From Thiothrix sp. (GTDB lineage: Bacteria > Pseudomonadota > Gammaproteobacteria > Thiotrichales > Thiotrichaceae), in the NCBI GenBank assembly GCA_011375245.1, contig DRMA01000054.1:1-6080 (forward strand): a DNA stretch of 6,080 bases. Reading direction: 5' to 3'. Below the pieces are notes generated by a model. It worked only from the letters and a program-made list of their open reading frames with translations. It searched no databases and was not told the origin of the DNA. How positions within the stretch are numbered: position 1 is the stretch's first letter; each line of letters begins with the position of its first letter. Shown piece after piece: positions 1 through 6,010 of this stretch. A program made the translations under genes and the position numbers.

Positions 1-1022
1 GGTTTGATGAACGTATACAAGCAGAGGTAGTGTTATTAGATCAATCTGCTCAGCTAACAGGAACAGTCAGCTTGCCGCATAATCCTATTGGTGATTTTAT
101 TAATGTTTCGACACGCGTAAAACAGCAAGGTGAGAGTATTGAAGTTGAGCAGTTAACGATTGGTGATATACAGATTCCGCGTATTATTGCTAATGTGTTG
201 TTGGTGCGTGCTCACAGCGTCTTACAACAAAAATTTCCTGAGTATATTACGGCAATGAATTCATTGGAGTCGTTTCAACTTAGCCAACAAAAACTAGCGA
301 TACATTATGTGTGGCAAGCTGAAGTGAGGGAGCAGTTAAAAAGTCGTTTAGCGTCTACATTGATTGAAGAAGACCTACAGCAACCTATTACTATTTACAC
401 CCAAGCATTGATTAAGAGTAGCCAGTCTATTCGCCAAGCACGCCCCACTTTGACAGTATTACTACAACCTTTATTTAAGCTTGCTGTTAAACGTAGTGAG
501 CATAATAACCCTGTTAATGAAAATCGAGCGCTTTTTATTGCTTTAGGGGCTTATATGTTAAATAGAAATATGGTTGGATTATGGGATAAGCAAACACACC
601 CTTTTTTAAAACGTAAAAGATTCTATTTACGCAATCGAGAAGATTTAAGTCGTCATTTCTTGGTGTCTTCTGCAATCACCGCCTTATCAGATTCAAAATT
701 AGCACAGTTCATTGGTGTAGATAAGGAGCTAAGTGATTCTATGGGAGGCAGTGGTTTTAGCTTTGCTGATTTAGCTGCTGATCGTGCAGGGGTCATGTTA
801 GCTAAGCGTGCTTTACATTCAAAAGAACAAGCACACTTCATCCAACAGCGCCTTGCCAATACCACTCAAAGTCATGATTTTATGCCAACAATTAACCACC
901 TGCCAGAAGGGTTAGAAGCTGTAGATTTTAAGGCGCTTTATACGGATACAAATAGTACTACTTATCAACAAGTTATTCAGATAATTGATGAGCGTATCAT
1001 CGCCTGTAAACTTTATCATTAA
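1..1022 (+). CDS. Conserved protein of unknown function, 3' part (5' end outside window)
   Basis: The reading frame is open from the left edge (first full codon at base 3, reading FDERIQAEVV) and ends at TAA 1020-1022, so about 340 C-terminal residues are visible. A GTG at base 30 is in frame but is not credible as the start, because family-like sequence continues upstream of it. An N-terminal section has a LPHNPIGDFINV motif (about 75-110), followed by a beta-rich stretch ending in IGDIQIP. The C-terminal half carries the best conserved part: SRHF (histidine codon 654-656), then KELSDSMGGSGFSFADLAAD (about 726-785), and the protein ends in KLYH. I recognise this arrangement from uncharacterised gammaproteobacterial proteins but know no assigned function. 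No transmembrane segment is visible in this part. The His, Lys-Glu, Gly-Gly-Ser-Gly and Asp positions look like an active or binding site, which is inference only. The gene converges on hemJ, so it is not part of the bat operon. Confidence 0.85.
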   Translation, partial: FDERIQAEVVLLDQSAQLTGTVSLPHNPIGDFINVSTRVKQQGESIEVEQLTIGDIQIPRIIANVLLVRAHSVLQQKFPEYITAMNSLESFQLSQQKLAIHYVWQAEVREQLKSRLASTLIEEDLQQPITIYTQALIKSSQSIRQARPTLTVLLQPLFKLAVKRSEHNNPVNENRALFIALGAYMLNRNMVGLWDKQTHPFLKRKRFYLRNREDLSRHFLVSSAITALSDSKLAQFIGVDKELSDSMGGSGFSFADLAADRAGVMLAKRALHSKEQAHFIQQRLANTTQSHDFMPTINHLPEGLEAVDFKALYTDTNSTTYQQVIQIIDERIIACKLYH

Positions 1023-1032
1023 AGAATACGAC

Positions 1033-1053
1033 TTAAACCTTAAAAAGGTTTGA
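1033..1053. terminator. Inverted repeat between convergent genes, possible bidirectional terminator
   Basis: AAACCTT (1035-1041) and AAGGTTT (1045-1051) form a perfect 7-bp stem around a 3-base loop. A G.U wobble and one further A-T pair can extend it to 1033-1053. It spans the 17-base gap between the + strand stop (1020-1022) and the hemJ stop (1040-1042), and overlaps the last hemJ codons. This is the expected place for a shared terminator of convergent genes. The stem is AT-rich and no long T-run follows on either strand, so a strong intrinsic terminator is not certain. Confidence 0.4.
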
Positions 1054-1453
1054 CGACCACCATAATCAAAATAACTACCGTTAATACTAGCGGTAATTCA
1101 TTCATCCAACGATAAAAGACACCACTATGATCCAAATGCCCTGCTTGCATTTCCTTTACGCGTGCTTTACACCAAAAATGATAACCCAGCATCAAAGCAA
1201 CAAATAACAACTTAACGTGTATCCATCCACCCGTAAAACCAAACCCTAACCAAAGCCATAGCCCTGAGCCAATGGCAATCATCATCATAATTGTCATAAA
1301 GCTATATAACTTTTGTCCCATAATCGCTAGTCGATCAACCTGTTGTTCTGCCTTTTGTCCTTCAACAAAATGTACAAAAATACGCGGTAGGTAAAAAATG
1401 CCTGCCATCCATGACATAACAAATAAGATGTGAAACGTTTTTAGCCACAACAT
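1040..1453 (-). CDS. hemJ: HemJ-type protoporphyrinogen IX oxidase (UPF0093/CopD-like membrane protein)
   Basis: The 137-residue product has the usual length for HemJ, the membrane protein that oxidises protoporphyrinogen IX to protoporphyrin IX, the penultimate step of heme synthesis in many proteobacteria lacking HemG or HemY. Four hydrophobic helices lie at about residues 2-27, 50-72, 78-97 and 117-134. Family hallmarks visible are the N-terminal helix with LKTFHILFV (His8), WMAGIFYLPR (15-24), GWIHVKL (76-82, Lys81), YHFW (91-94, His92), RWMNELP (115-121) and the C-terminal VVVKPF. HemJ has been reported as a b-type heme protein in cyanobacteria, and the conserved His residues are candidate heme ligands. 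The ATG at 1453 has a strong ribosome-binding site 7 bases upstream. It lies 94 bases downstream of the batD-like gene on the same strand, so it is either the last gene of that operon or independently expressed. A more general CopD-like role is the alternative reading. Confidence 0.9.
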   Translation of the reverse strand: MLWLKTFHILFVMSWMAGIFYLPRIFVHFVEGQKAEQQVDRLAIMGQKLYSFMTIMMMIAIGSGLWLWLGFGFTGGWIHVKLLFVALMLGYHFWCKARVKEMQAGHLDHSGVFYRWMNELPLVLTVVILIMVVVKPF

Positions 1454-1460
1454 GTGTGTT

Positions 1461-1467
1461 TCTCCTT
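1461..1467 (-). promoter_or_regulatory. Ribosome-binding site of hemJ
   Basis: The minus strand reads AAGGAGA here, a near-perfect Shine-Dalgarno sequence 7 bases before the hemJ ATG (1453-1451). It fixes that start and is the strongest ribosome-binding site in the window, in contrast to the weaker, overlap-coupled starts upstream. This suggests hemJ is translated independently. Confidence 0.8.
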
Positions 1468-1508
1468 GCTAAATAAAGCAGAATAAAATGCGGGGGATTT
1501 TTACATAA

Positions 1509-1523
1509 GCATTTGTAAAATGC
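1509..1523. repeat. Short perfect inverted repeat in the batD-hemJ gap
   Basis: GCATTT and AAATGC are perfect 6-bp arms around GTA, lying in the 94-base gap (1454-1547) between the batD-like stop and hemJ. One mismatch followed by two more pairs would extend it slightly. No T-run follows on either strand, so it does not look like a classic terminator. It could be a weak attenuator, an mRNA processing stem or an operator. No convincing -10/-35 pair for a separate hemJ promoter was found in the gap. Confidence 0.35.
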
Positions 1524-1547
1524 CTAAAGGATCTTAAATTCTTATTT

Positions 1548-2561
1548 TTATTTAAAGTTACTAAATTGTCTTTTTTCATAAGCCAACACAGCATCCTGTA
1601 ACAACTGATTCTCGCCATAACACTGCCGCCATGCTTCTAGCCATTGCCGAAGACTAAAATTATCTGCCCAATCATGTGTTTTTGCACATGCCTCCATGGT
1701 TTCATAGCTTAAAGTATCAGTGCGCAATTGCTGTAAAACGTGTTGCTTACTCTGCCAACGACGATAATACTTTAAGCCCCGTTTTATTAATGGATAACCT
1801 ACTGCTAAGAGAAACATGCCACTGCCTAATAGCAATAGTATCTGCTGCCATAACGCCAATACCCACGGACGTGCTGGTTCATAATGTATCTGCTCCAAAC
1901 GTGCTGTTTGAGGATCAAACCAATGCCATTGCAAGCTGGGTAAATCTAAATGTCCGCTTGTTTTTGGTTTAATGGGGATACGATAATCTAACTGAAATAC
2001 CCCTGTTGCTGTATCACTATTTAGCGATATTTTTGCAGGCAATACATCCAAGTCACTGCTTGCTTTGAGCTGTTTGAGTAAGGCTGGGAATTGTGCTGTG
2101 GTTACGGTGGTGCTATGTAGTGAAATATGCCAATAAGCCAAGCTGTTAGGGCGTAAAATCCCACTAGGTACAATATGTGAGCTTATTGACACTGCACCAA
2201 CAGGTAGAGTGGGTGGAAGATAAGGTGGGAGCGCTTGAACCTCAATTGTTTGTAGGGGAGGTAACCATTTTTGTCGTGTACCACCATTAAGATAATAGCG
2301 AATAACAGGTAACGGAATCGTTTGCTTTCCTGACGTATGAGGATAAAACTGCCAACGCATGCTTAATTGTTCTTGCCCTGTCTTTGTTGTTTCACGACGT
2401 GCAGGCAATGCGATAACTTCCATACTGGGAATAACGACTTTATCCGCTTTTAACCGTGCAAAGGGATCAGATGTTGGCACGGTGACTTCAAGGATAATTT
2501 GTTCACGTTGCCATACTTGCGTTGCAGATAGTTGAATATCCCATGCTAAATCGGCTACCAC
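1548..2561 (-). CDS. BatD-like membrane protein without a visible signal peptide
   Basis: The 337-residue product resembles BatD proteins, which accompany BatA/BatB VWA proteins in the inner membrane and contribute a large periplasmic beta-rich domain. Matching features are the N-terminal domain with SDPFARL (31-37), WQFYPHTSGKQTIPLP (70-85), the highly typical LPPYLPPTLPVG (111-122), a second beta domain with IPIKPKTSGHLDLPSL (195-210) and WFDP (214-217). One transmembrane helix follows at about 234-257, then a basic, helical tail of about 75 residues. Positive charges after the helix (K260, R261, K264, R267, R268) place the tail in the cytoplasm and the N-terminal domain outside. The only plausible start is GTG 2561-2559, which overlaps the upstream gene by 7 bases; an in-frame TGA lies at 2573-2571. 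The product begins VADLAWDIQLS with no hydrophobic leader, whereas BatD proteins usually have one. BatD family assignment is firm; function is inferred from family and context. Confidence 0.85.
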   Translation of the reverse strand: MVADLAWDIQLSATQVWQREQIILEVTVPTSDPFARLKADKVVIPSMEVIALPARRETTKTGQEQLSMRWQFYPHTSGKQTIPLPVIRYYLNGGTRQKWLPPLQTIEVQALPPYLPPTLPVGAVSISSHIVPSGILRPNSLAYWHISLHSTTVTTAQFPALLKQLKASSDLDVLPAKISLNSDTATGVFQLDYRIPIKPKTSGHLDLPSLQWHWFDPQTARLEQIHYEPARPWVLALWQQILLLLGSGMFLLAVGYPLIKRGLKYYRRWQSKQHVLQQLRTDTLSYETMEACAKTHDWADNFSLRQWLEAWRQCYGENQLLQDAVLAYEKRQFSNFK

Positions 2562-4288
2562 GGTAACACCTCAGGTACTTCTTTGGCTGCCTCTAAGGGG
2601 GCAGGAAAGCCTTCTTCAATTTCAAACAAACGTTTCCAAAATACCGCAGGATTATCATCCATTTGTTGTAAAGCAATACGTGCGACATGACGGGATTGTT
2701 GGCTTTTTTTCCAAGTTTCCATATCACTGGCATTACTCTGTGCTAAGCGCTTTAAGCCATTATTGACCAGCTTATTCATTGCTGCTGTATTTAATGGTAA
2801 GTTGGGTAAATTGAGATAAGTTAATGTACTTTTACCTTCGCCCCATGTTTTTGTGCTTTGTTGATCACCATCGAGTGCATTACTCAATTGTTCAAACCTA
2901 TTACCGTCACCTTTGCCATCCTGTTGCTGTTGTTTAGCTGCTAATTGCCGTTCTAATTCTGTTTGTATGGTCTCGCCTAAACGAAGGTTATTTAACGTGG
3001 GGGTATGGTGTGGACGATACGTTAATGCATCGCGAAAGACTTGTATGGCTGCGGTGTAATCCCCTTGTTGAAAATAACTATTGCCCAAATTATGTAGAGC
3101 ACGAGCGCGCTCGACATCTTCTGTTGCCTTAAAAACAGCAGCACTAAAATGTTTAATGGCTTGTTGGTAGTTTTCATGGCGATAAGCATGCACTCCTAGC
3201 TCCATAGCTGTATCTGCTTTAGCAGGTTGAATAAGCGGTAAACTGATTACGATAAAAAGCGCTAGTAAATAGCGAGGCAAAGTAATCAGCATAAACAATA
3301 ATAATATCGCTGCAAATAATGGCCAATGATATAATGCTTGCCATTGTTGTTCATTATCGCCACTAATAACGGCTTGAAACGTTTGTTCAATACCTTTTTT
3401 ATACAAGAGTTGCCAGTCTGATTCATCATCTTTTACCGAGCTGTAGCGACCATTACCCAGTATGCTTAATTGCTGCAAGAAGTTGCTATTAAGTCGTGAA
3501 CGGACGATTTTTCCCTCATGGTATAGCCATTGTGTACTTGTATTGTCTTCAGTAATAGGGATTGCTTCACCATCTTCTGTGCCTATACCCAATATATACA
3601 GTGGTAAATCTGCTTCGGCGAGTTGTTGTACTTGGCTTTTTAATGCAGCTTGTTGTTCAGAGGCAATATCACCATCAGTGAGCCATACAATCATACTGGG
3701 TAATACGGGGAGGACTGGGTTAGTCGTATTGTTTAGCGGGTGTAGTTGTTTTTTCGCAAAATTCAATGCAGCAATTGCATCACTGCCTAATGTGGGTAAA
3801 ACGAGCGTATCCAGCTTTTCACTATAGAAACGAACCGCATTTAGATCAGCGGTGGCAGGTACGAGTAAGTGCGGACGTGCTGCATAAACAATAATCCCAA
3901 TACGACTAGCATGAACCATTGATAATAATTCGTATACTTCCAATGTAGCGCGTTGTAAACGAGTGGGGAGAATATCAGTTGTTTGCATGGAACGTGATAC
4001 ATCGACAACCAGCATAATGGTTTTATTCGGTTGTGTTTGTCCTTCATTTGCTTGCAAAGGCAAACGAGGGCCTGCCAAGGTAATGGCAATAAGCCACCAA
4101 AAGCAACTCCACAGCGCAGGACGAATAGCCCGCTTCCAGTGTTTTTTCCCTGCCTGAACCCATGGTAATAAGGCAGTATCAGCATATTGTTGTGCTTGTT
4201 TGCGTTGATGATAAAAGTGCCATGCCATATGTAACGCTGGGTAAGCAAGAAACAATAACCATAAGGGTTCACGCCAAGATAAACTCAT
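2555..4288 (-). CDS. BatB/BatC-like fusion: membrane VWA domain plus periplasmic TPR domain
   Basis: The 577-residue product joins two Bat modules. Two N-terminal helices (about 9-26 and 58-73) are separated by a basic loop (K30, K48, K49, R53, R56), placing the VWA domain in the periplasm. The VWA domain (about 89-310) has a metal-binding (MIDAS) motif DVSRS at 96-100, GSDAIAAL at 168-175 and LTDGD at 203-207. Two further hydrophobic segments (about 322-337 and 340-354) are split only by P338-R339 and end in PAKA before D359. TPR-like repeats follow at about 360-390 and 395-428 (LHNLGNSYFQQGDYTAAIQV at 398-417). Next come a Gln/Gly-rich linker (about 446-463) and a C-terminal region with DDNPAVFWKRLFEIEEGFPA, recalling the tail of BatC-type proteins. 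Its ATG overlaps the upstream stop (ATGA, 4288-4285) and its TAG overlaps the batD-like start. Probable role: ligand-binding and scaffold component of a Bat complex. An MxaC/MxaL-like role in metalloenzyme maturation is an alternative. Confidence 0.88.
   Translation of the reverse strand: MSLSWREPLWLLFLAYPALHMAWHFYHQRKQAQQYADTALLPWVQAGKKHWKRAIRPALWSCFWWLIAITLAGPRLPLQANEGQTQPNKTIMLVVDVSRSMQTTDILPTRLQRATLEVYELLSMVHASRIGIIVYAARPHLLVPATADLNAVRFYSEKLDTLVLPTLGSDAIAALNFAKKQLHPLNNTTNPVLPVLPSMIVWLTDGDIASEQQAALKSQVQQLAEADLPLYILGIGTEDGEAIPITEDNTSTQWLYHEGKIVRSRLNSNFLQQLSILGNGRYSSVKDDESDWQLLYKKGIEQTFQAVISGDNEQQWQALYHWPLFAAILLLFMLITLPRYLLALFIVISLPLIQPAKADTAMELGVHAYRHENYQQAIKHFSAAVFKATEDVERARALHNLGNSYFQQGDYTAAIQVFRDALTYRPHHTPTLNNLRLGETIQTELERQLAAKQQQQDGKGDGNRFEQLSNALDGDQQSTKTWGEGKSTLTYLNLPNLPLNTAAMNKLVNNGLKRLAQSNASDMETWKKSQQSRHVARIALQQMDDNPAVFWKRLFEIEEGFPAPLEAAKEVPEVLPW
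2567..2572 (-). promoter_or_regulatory. Ribosome-binding site that supports the GTG start of the batD-like gene
   Basis: The minus strand reads GAGGTG here, 5 bases before the GTG at 2561-2559. It lies inside the last codons of the VWA-TPR gene, so translation is probably coupled. Its position, with the in-frame TGA at 2573-2571, makes GTG 2561 the credible start and so supports the absence of a signal peptide. Confidence 0.6.
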
Positions 4289-5304
4289 CGTTTAGCAACC
4301 CCACTGACTAACCACACTTGTCGCAATAGTAAAGGCAATACTCCTGTGAGTAAAAACCACCAATATAAGGGATGCTGTTGATAGCGTGGTTGTGCTGCTG
4401 CTTTATTTTTCTGTTGTTGATTAATGGCGACTAACGCCTGTTCGATTGCTTGTACGTCATTAGCCTCATAGGTTTCTCCGCCTGTACGTTTGGCTAATGT
4501 TTGTAATAGCGCTAAACTAACAGGTTGGTACAATAATCCCCCCGCTACCTCTTGTTGATTTTTCGCCGTTGAGCCAATGGCAATACTGTACAGTGGAATA
4601 CCTGCTTCTGCGGCCAATTCCGCTGCGGCTTCTGGTGCAACACGTCCAAGCGACTCATTGGCATCGGTAAATAACACAAAAAGTTGTTTGCGTTGCGGTT
4701 GTTTACTGGCTTCTTTTATTCCGAGTGTAATCGCATCACCTAAGGCGCTAATACGTCCCGTCATTGCGCCCGTTAAGCGCTGTAATTGGCGTTGCAACAA
4801 CGTATGATCACGCGTGAGTGGTACAAAAACATAGGGCTTTTCAGCAAATACAATCATTGCTAAGCGCTCGCCTTGCAATTGCCCAACAAAGTTATGTAAC
4901 AAACGCTTTAAAACATCCAGCCGTGAAATATTTTCATCGTCATAATGGTAATCTTTTAAGGTCATACTAATGGAAACATCGACGAGCAACACAATATCGC
5001 GCTCTGGTGGTAAATCAGGTAATTGTTCACCAATGCGTACAGGCTGTGCCAGCGCTAAACTGAGCATAATCCATAACCAGCCAATGAGCAGCCATTGCCA
5101 ACGACGTTGTGTTGCTGAACGCTGTTGTTGTGGGATTAGTTTCAGCAAGGGATGTTTGAAAGTCATGCTATTAGTAAACGGATTTACTGATAATGATAAC
5201 GCTCGACCACGCCACCCTAGTGCGATAATTGTCAGTAATAACGGCAACACGAGCAAGTAAGGCGTTAACCAATGGAGTTGCCCTGTGAGTTGCCCTGTTG
5301 TCAT
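4285..5304 (-). CDS. BatA-like membrane-anchored VWA protein
   Basis: The frame is open back to an ATG at 5370, but the start chosen is ATG 5304-5302, which forms an ATGA overlap with the stop of the DUF4381 gene and gives 339 residues. The earlier ATG would overlap that gene by 70 bases and add a basic, non-family extension before the first helix. A GGAG at 5319-5316 lies 11 bases upstream, so coupling probably helps initiation. Helices lie at about 13-30, 70-87 and 312-327. The basic loop between the first two (R32, R34, K50, R62, R67, R68) puts the VWA domain in the periplasm. The VWA domain (about 102-295) has MIDAS residues in DVSIS (109-113), GRISALGDAI (183-192, serine 186 where threonine is common) and LFTDANES (211-218). 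The TRDHTLLQRQLQRL segment (164-177) is also Bat-like. Its probable role is metal-dependent protein binding within the Bat assembly, inferred from family and neighbours. Confidence 0.88.
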   Translation of the reverse strand: MTTGQLTGQLHWLTPYLLVLPLLLTIIALGWRGRALSLSVNPFTNSMTFKHPLLKLIPQQQRSATQRRWQWLLIGWLWIMLSLALAQPVRIGEQLPDLPPERDIVLLVDVSISMTLKDYHYDDENISRLDVLKRLLHNFVGQLQGERLAMIVFAEKPYVFVPLTRDHTLLQRQLQRLTGAMTGRISALGDAITLGIKEASKQPQRKQLFVLFTDANESLGRVAPEAAAELAAEAGIPLYSIAIGSTAKNQQEVAGGLLYQPVSLALLQTLAKRTGGETYEANDVQAIEQALVAINQQQKNKAAAQPRYQQHPLYWWFLLTGVLPLLLRQVWLVSGVAKR

Positions 5305-5678
5305 TTTGTTTGTTGCTCCAAAAAAACCTGTGCTTCGTCTTTGAGCTGCATAAAGTCGGCTAATGTACAAGGATGTGCTGAAAAACGTGCTTGATCTAAG
5401 CGTTGTAGAAACGCTTTAGGTAAGGAACTATCGCTTAAGCGTTTTACTTGTAGTCCTTGCTGTAGCAACCGTGCTAATGCGTGTGGATTGCTTTCAGCGG
5501 TTGATAATGAACGTAAATGCCGTTTAGCACGTGCAATAGGGCGTTGGTGTTGATAGCCGTAGTAGATAATAAGCAGTAGTATGAATATGGCAATAATGAC
5601 CAGTAGCACTAGTATAAAGCTAGGAAAACCCGTAGCAGGTAACTCAATATCGTGTAAATAGTTGTTGCTGTTATTCAT
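5301..5678 (-). CDS. DUF4381 family membrane protein, first gene of the bat-type operon
   Basis: The 125-residue product fits DUF4381, a small family typically encoded between a DUF58 gene and a VWA gene in proteobacterial Bat-type clusters. Visible features are the short N-terminal LHDIELP motif (8-14), one strong transmembrane helix at about 20-40, and a basic stretch directly after it (R46, R50, K52, R53, R56), which places the C-terminal domain in the cytoplasm. The cytoplasmic part has the leucine-rich ALARLLQQGLQVKR (67-80) and LPKAFLQRLDQARFS (86-100), matching the family's C-terminal signature, though it is somewhat shorter than usual. The ATG at 5678 is preferred because the LHDI motif follows it closely, but no recognisable Shine-Dalgarno sequence precedes it. 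The TGA at 5303-5301 overlaps the next ATG. Biochemical function of the family is unknown; a partner or adaptor of the VWA proteins is inferred. Confidence 0.8.
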   Translation of the reverse strand: MNNSNNYLHDIELPATGFPSFILVLLVIIAIFILLLIIYYGYQHQRPIARAKRHLRSLSTAESNPHALARLLQQGLQVKRLSDSSLPKAFLQRLDQARFSAHPCTLADFMQLKDEAQVFLEQQTK

Positions 5679-5760
5679 GTATCTAGTTTATGTGTTAACG
5701 GCGAAGGCTTCTACAAATCCATCTATATTGATATGAGTGGATAATCCCAGAAAAAATAGT

Positions 5761-5789
5761 AGAGTATCTAAAATTATTTTGTTTTTCAA
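5761..5789 (-). promoter_or_regulatory. Tentative promoter for the bat-type operon
   Basis: On the minus strand TTGAAA (5789-5784) matches five of six -35 consensus bases. Seventeen bases further on lies TACTCT (5766-5761), a poor -10 with three of six matches. Transcription would start near 5755 and give a leader of about 75 bases. It was chosen as the best-spaced pair among weak options in a very AT-rich stretch, so chance is a real possibility. Confidence 0.2.
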
Positions 5790-5794
5790 AAACA
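5780..5794. repeat. 15-bp perfect palindrome, possible operator
   Basis: TGTTTTTCAAAAACA has perfect 7-base arms around a central C and overlaps the only good -35 candidate (5784-5789, minus strand) upstream of the operon. The AAAATTATTTT palindrome (5770-5780) directly abuts it. This is the geometry of a repressor operator, but the arms are A/T runs that can arise by chance in such DNA. Confidence 0.35.
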
Positions 5795-5836
5795 TATCGC
5801 TTAGTCTCTTTATAGAATAGTTTATCAATAATTCGT

Positions 5837-5857
5837 AAGTATATATTATTTATACTT
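5837..5857. repeat. AT-rich inverted repeat with a 7-base loop
   Basis: AAGTATA (5837-5843) and TATACTT (5851-5857) are perfect 7-base arms around TATTATT. On the + strand a run of six T (5856-5861) follows, which resembles an intrinsic terminator. However, the stem has only one G-C pair and no + strand gene ends nearby. A protein-binding dyad or chance is as likely. Confidence 0.25.
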
Positions 5858-5953
5858 TTTTACCTATATCCAAGTATTAATATATAAGTGAATAATTAAT
5901 TAATGACTGATTAAGCAAGGCAATGTTATTTTAGATAATGATTAACTTTTAAT

Positions 5954-5969
5954 CAAAGATACATCTTTG
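5954..5969. repeat. 16-bp dyad, possible operator upstream of the right-edge gene
   Basis: CAAAGAT (5954-5960) and ATCTTTG (5963-5969) are perfect 7-base arms around AC. The 2-base centre rules out a stable hairpin and favours a DNA-level binding site for a dimeric regulator. It lies about 35 bases upstream of the CATAAT -10 candidate of the possible + strand gene. Confidence 0.35.
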
Positions 5970-6004
5970 TAGATAAGGGGATGGTTCTAAAAATACCTAC
6001 AAAT

Positions 6005-6010
6005 CATAAT
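6005..6010 (+). promoter_or_regulatory. Tentative -10 element for the right-edge + strand frame
   Basis: CATAAT matches five of six -10 consensus bases. No good -35 lies 16-18 bases upstream (TGGTTC at 5982-5987 is poor), so activator-dependent use or chance are both possible. If used, the leader would be about 16 bases and would contain the GGGGA at 6023-6027. Confidence 0.2.

Noticed and set aside
653..865. Open frame of 70 codons on the minus strand inside the conserved unknown gene
   Set aside because: It is antisense to the best conserved part of the + strand gene, and it has no ribosome-binding site or family resemblance. It is a shadow frame.
1676..1972. 98-codon + strand frame antisense to the batD-like gene
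   Set aside because: It covers the conserved transmembrane and second beta domain coding region of the BatD-like protein and shows no family features of its own.
2555..2573. Frameshift that would join the VWA-TPR and batD-like genes into one protein
   Set aside because: The VWA-TPR protein ends with a family-like tail and its own TAG, the batD-like gene has a good ribosome-binding site, and short overlaps are the rule in this operon.
3841..4272. 143-codon minus-strand frame inside the VWA-TPR gene, same strand but another frame
   Set aside because: The overlapped frame encodes clear VWA/MIDAS and helix features. The alternative product is low-complexity-like, with no recognisable domain or initiation signal.
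2555..5678. Reading the block as an mxa methanol dehydrogenase maturation cluster (mxaA/C/K/L)
   Set aside because: The VWA and BatD-like families are related in layout, but no mxaF, mxaJ, mxaG or mxaI is in view, and the fused VWA-TPR gene plus DUF4381 fits the generic Bat-type operon better. Kept only as an alternative.
5736..5744. DnaA-box-like TTATCCACT on the minus strand in AT-rich DNA, raising the idea of a replication origin
   Set aside because: Only one near-match was seen, with no cluster of boxes and no dnaA, dnaN, gidA or rep gene in view. A single 9-mer is easily chance.
5837..5861. Hairpin plus T-run read as an intrinsic terminator on the + strand
   Set aside because: The stem is almost entirely A-T, and no + strand transcript is expected to end there because the neighbouring genes run leftwards. 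Kept only as a dyad.
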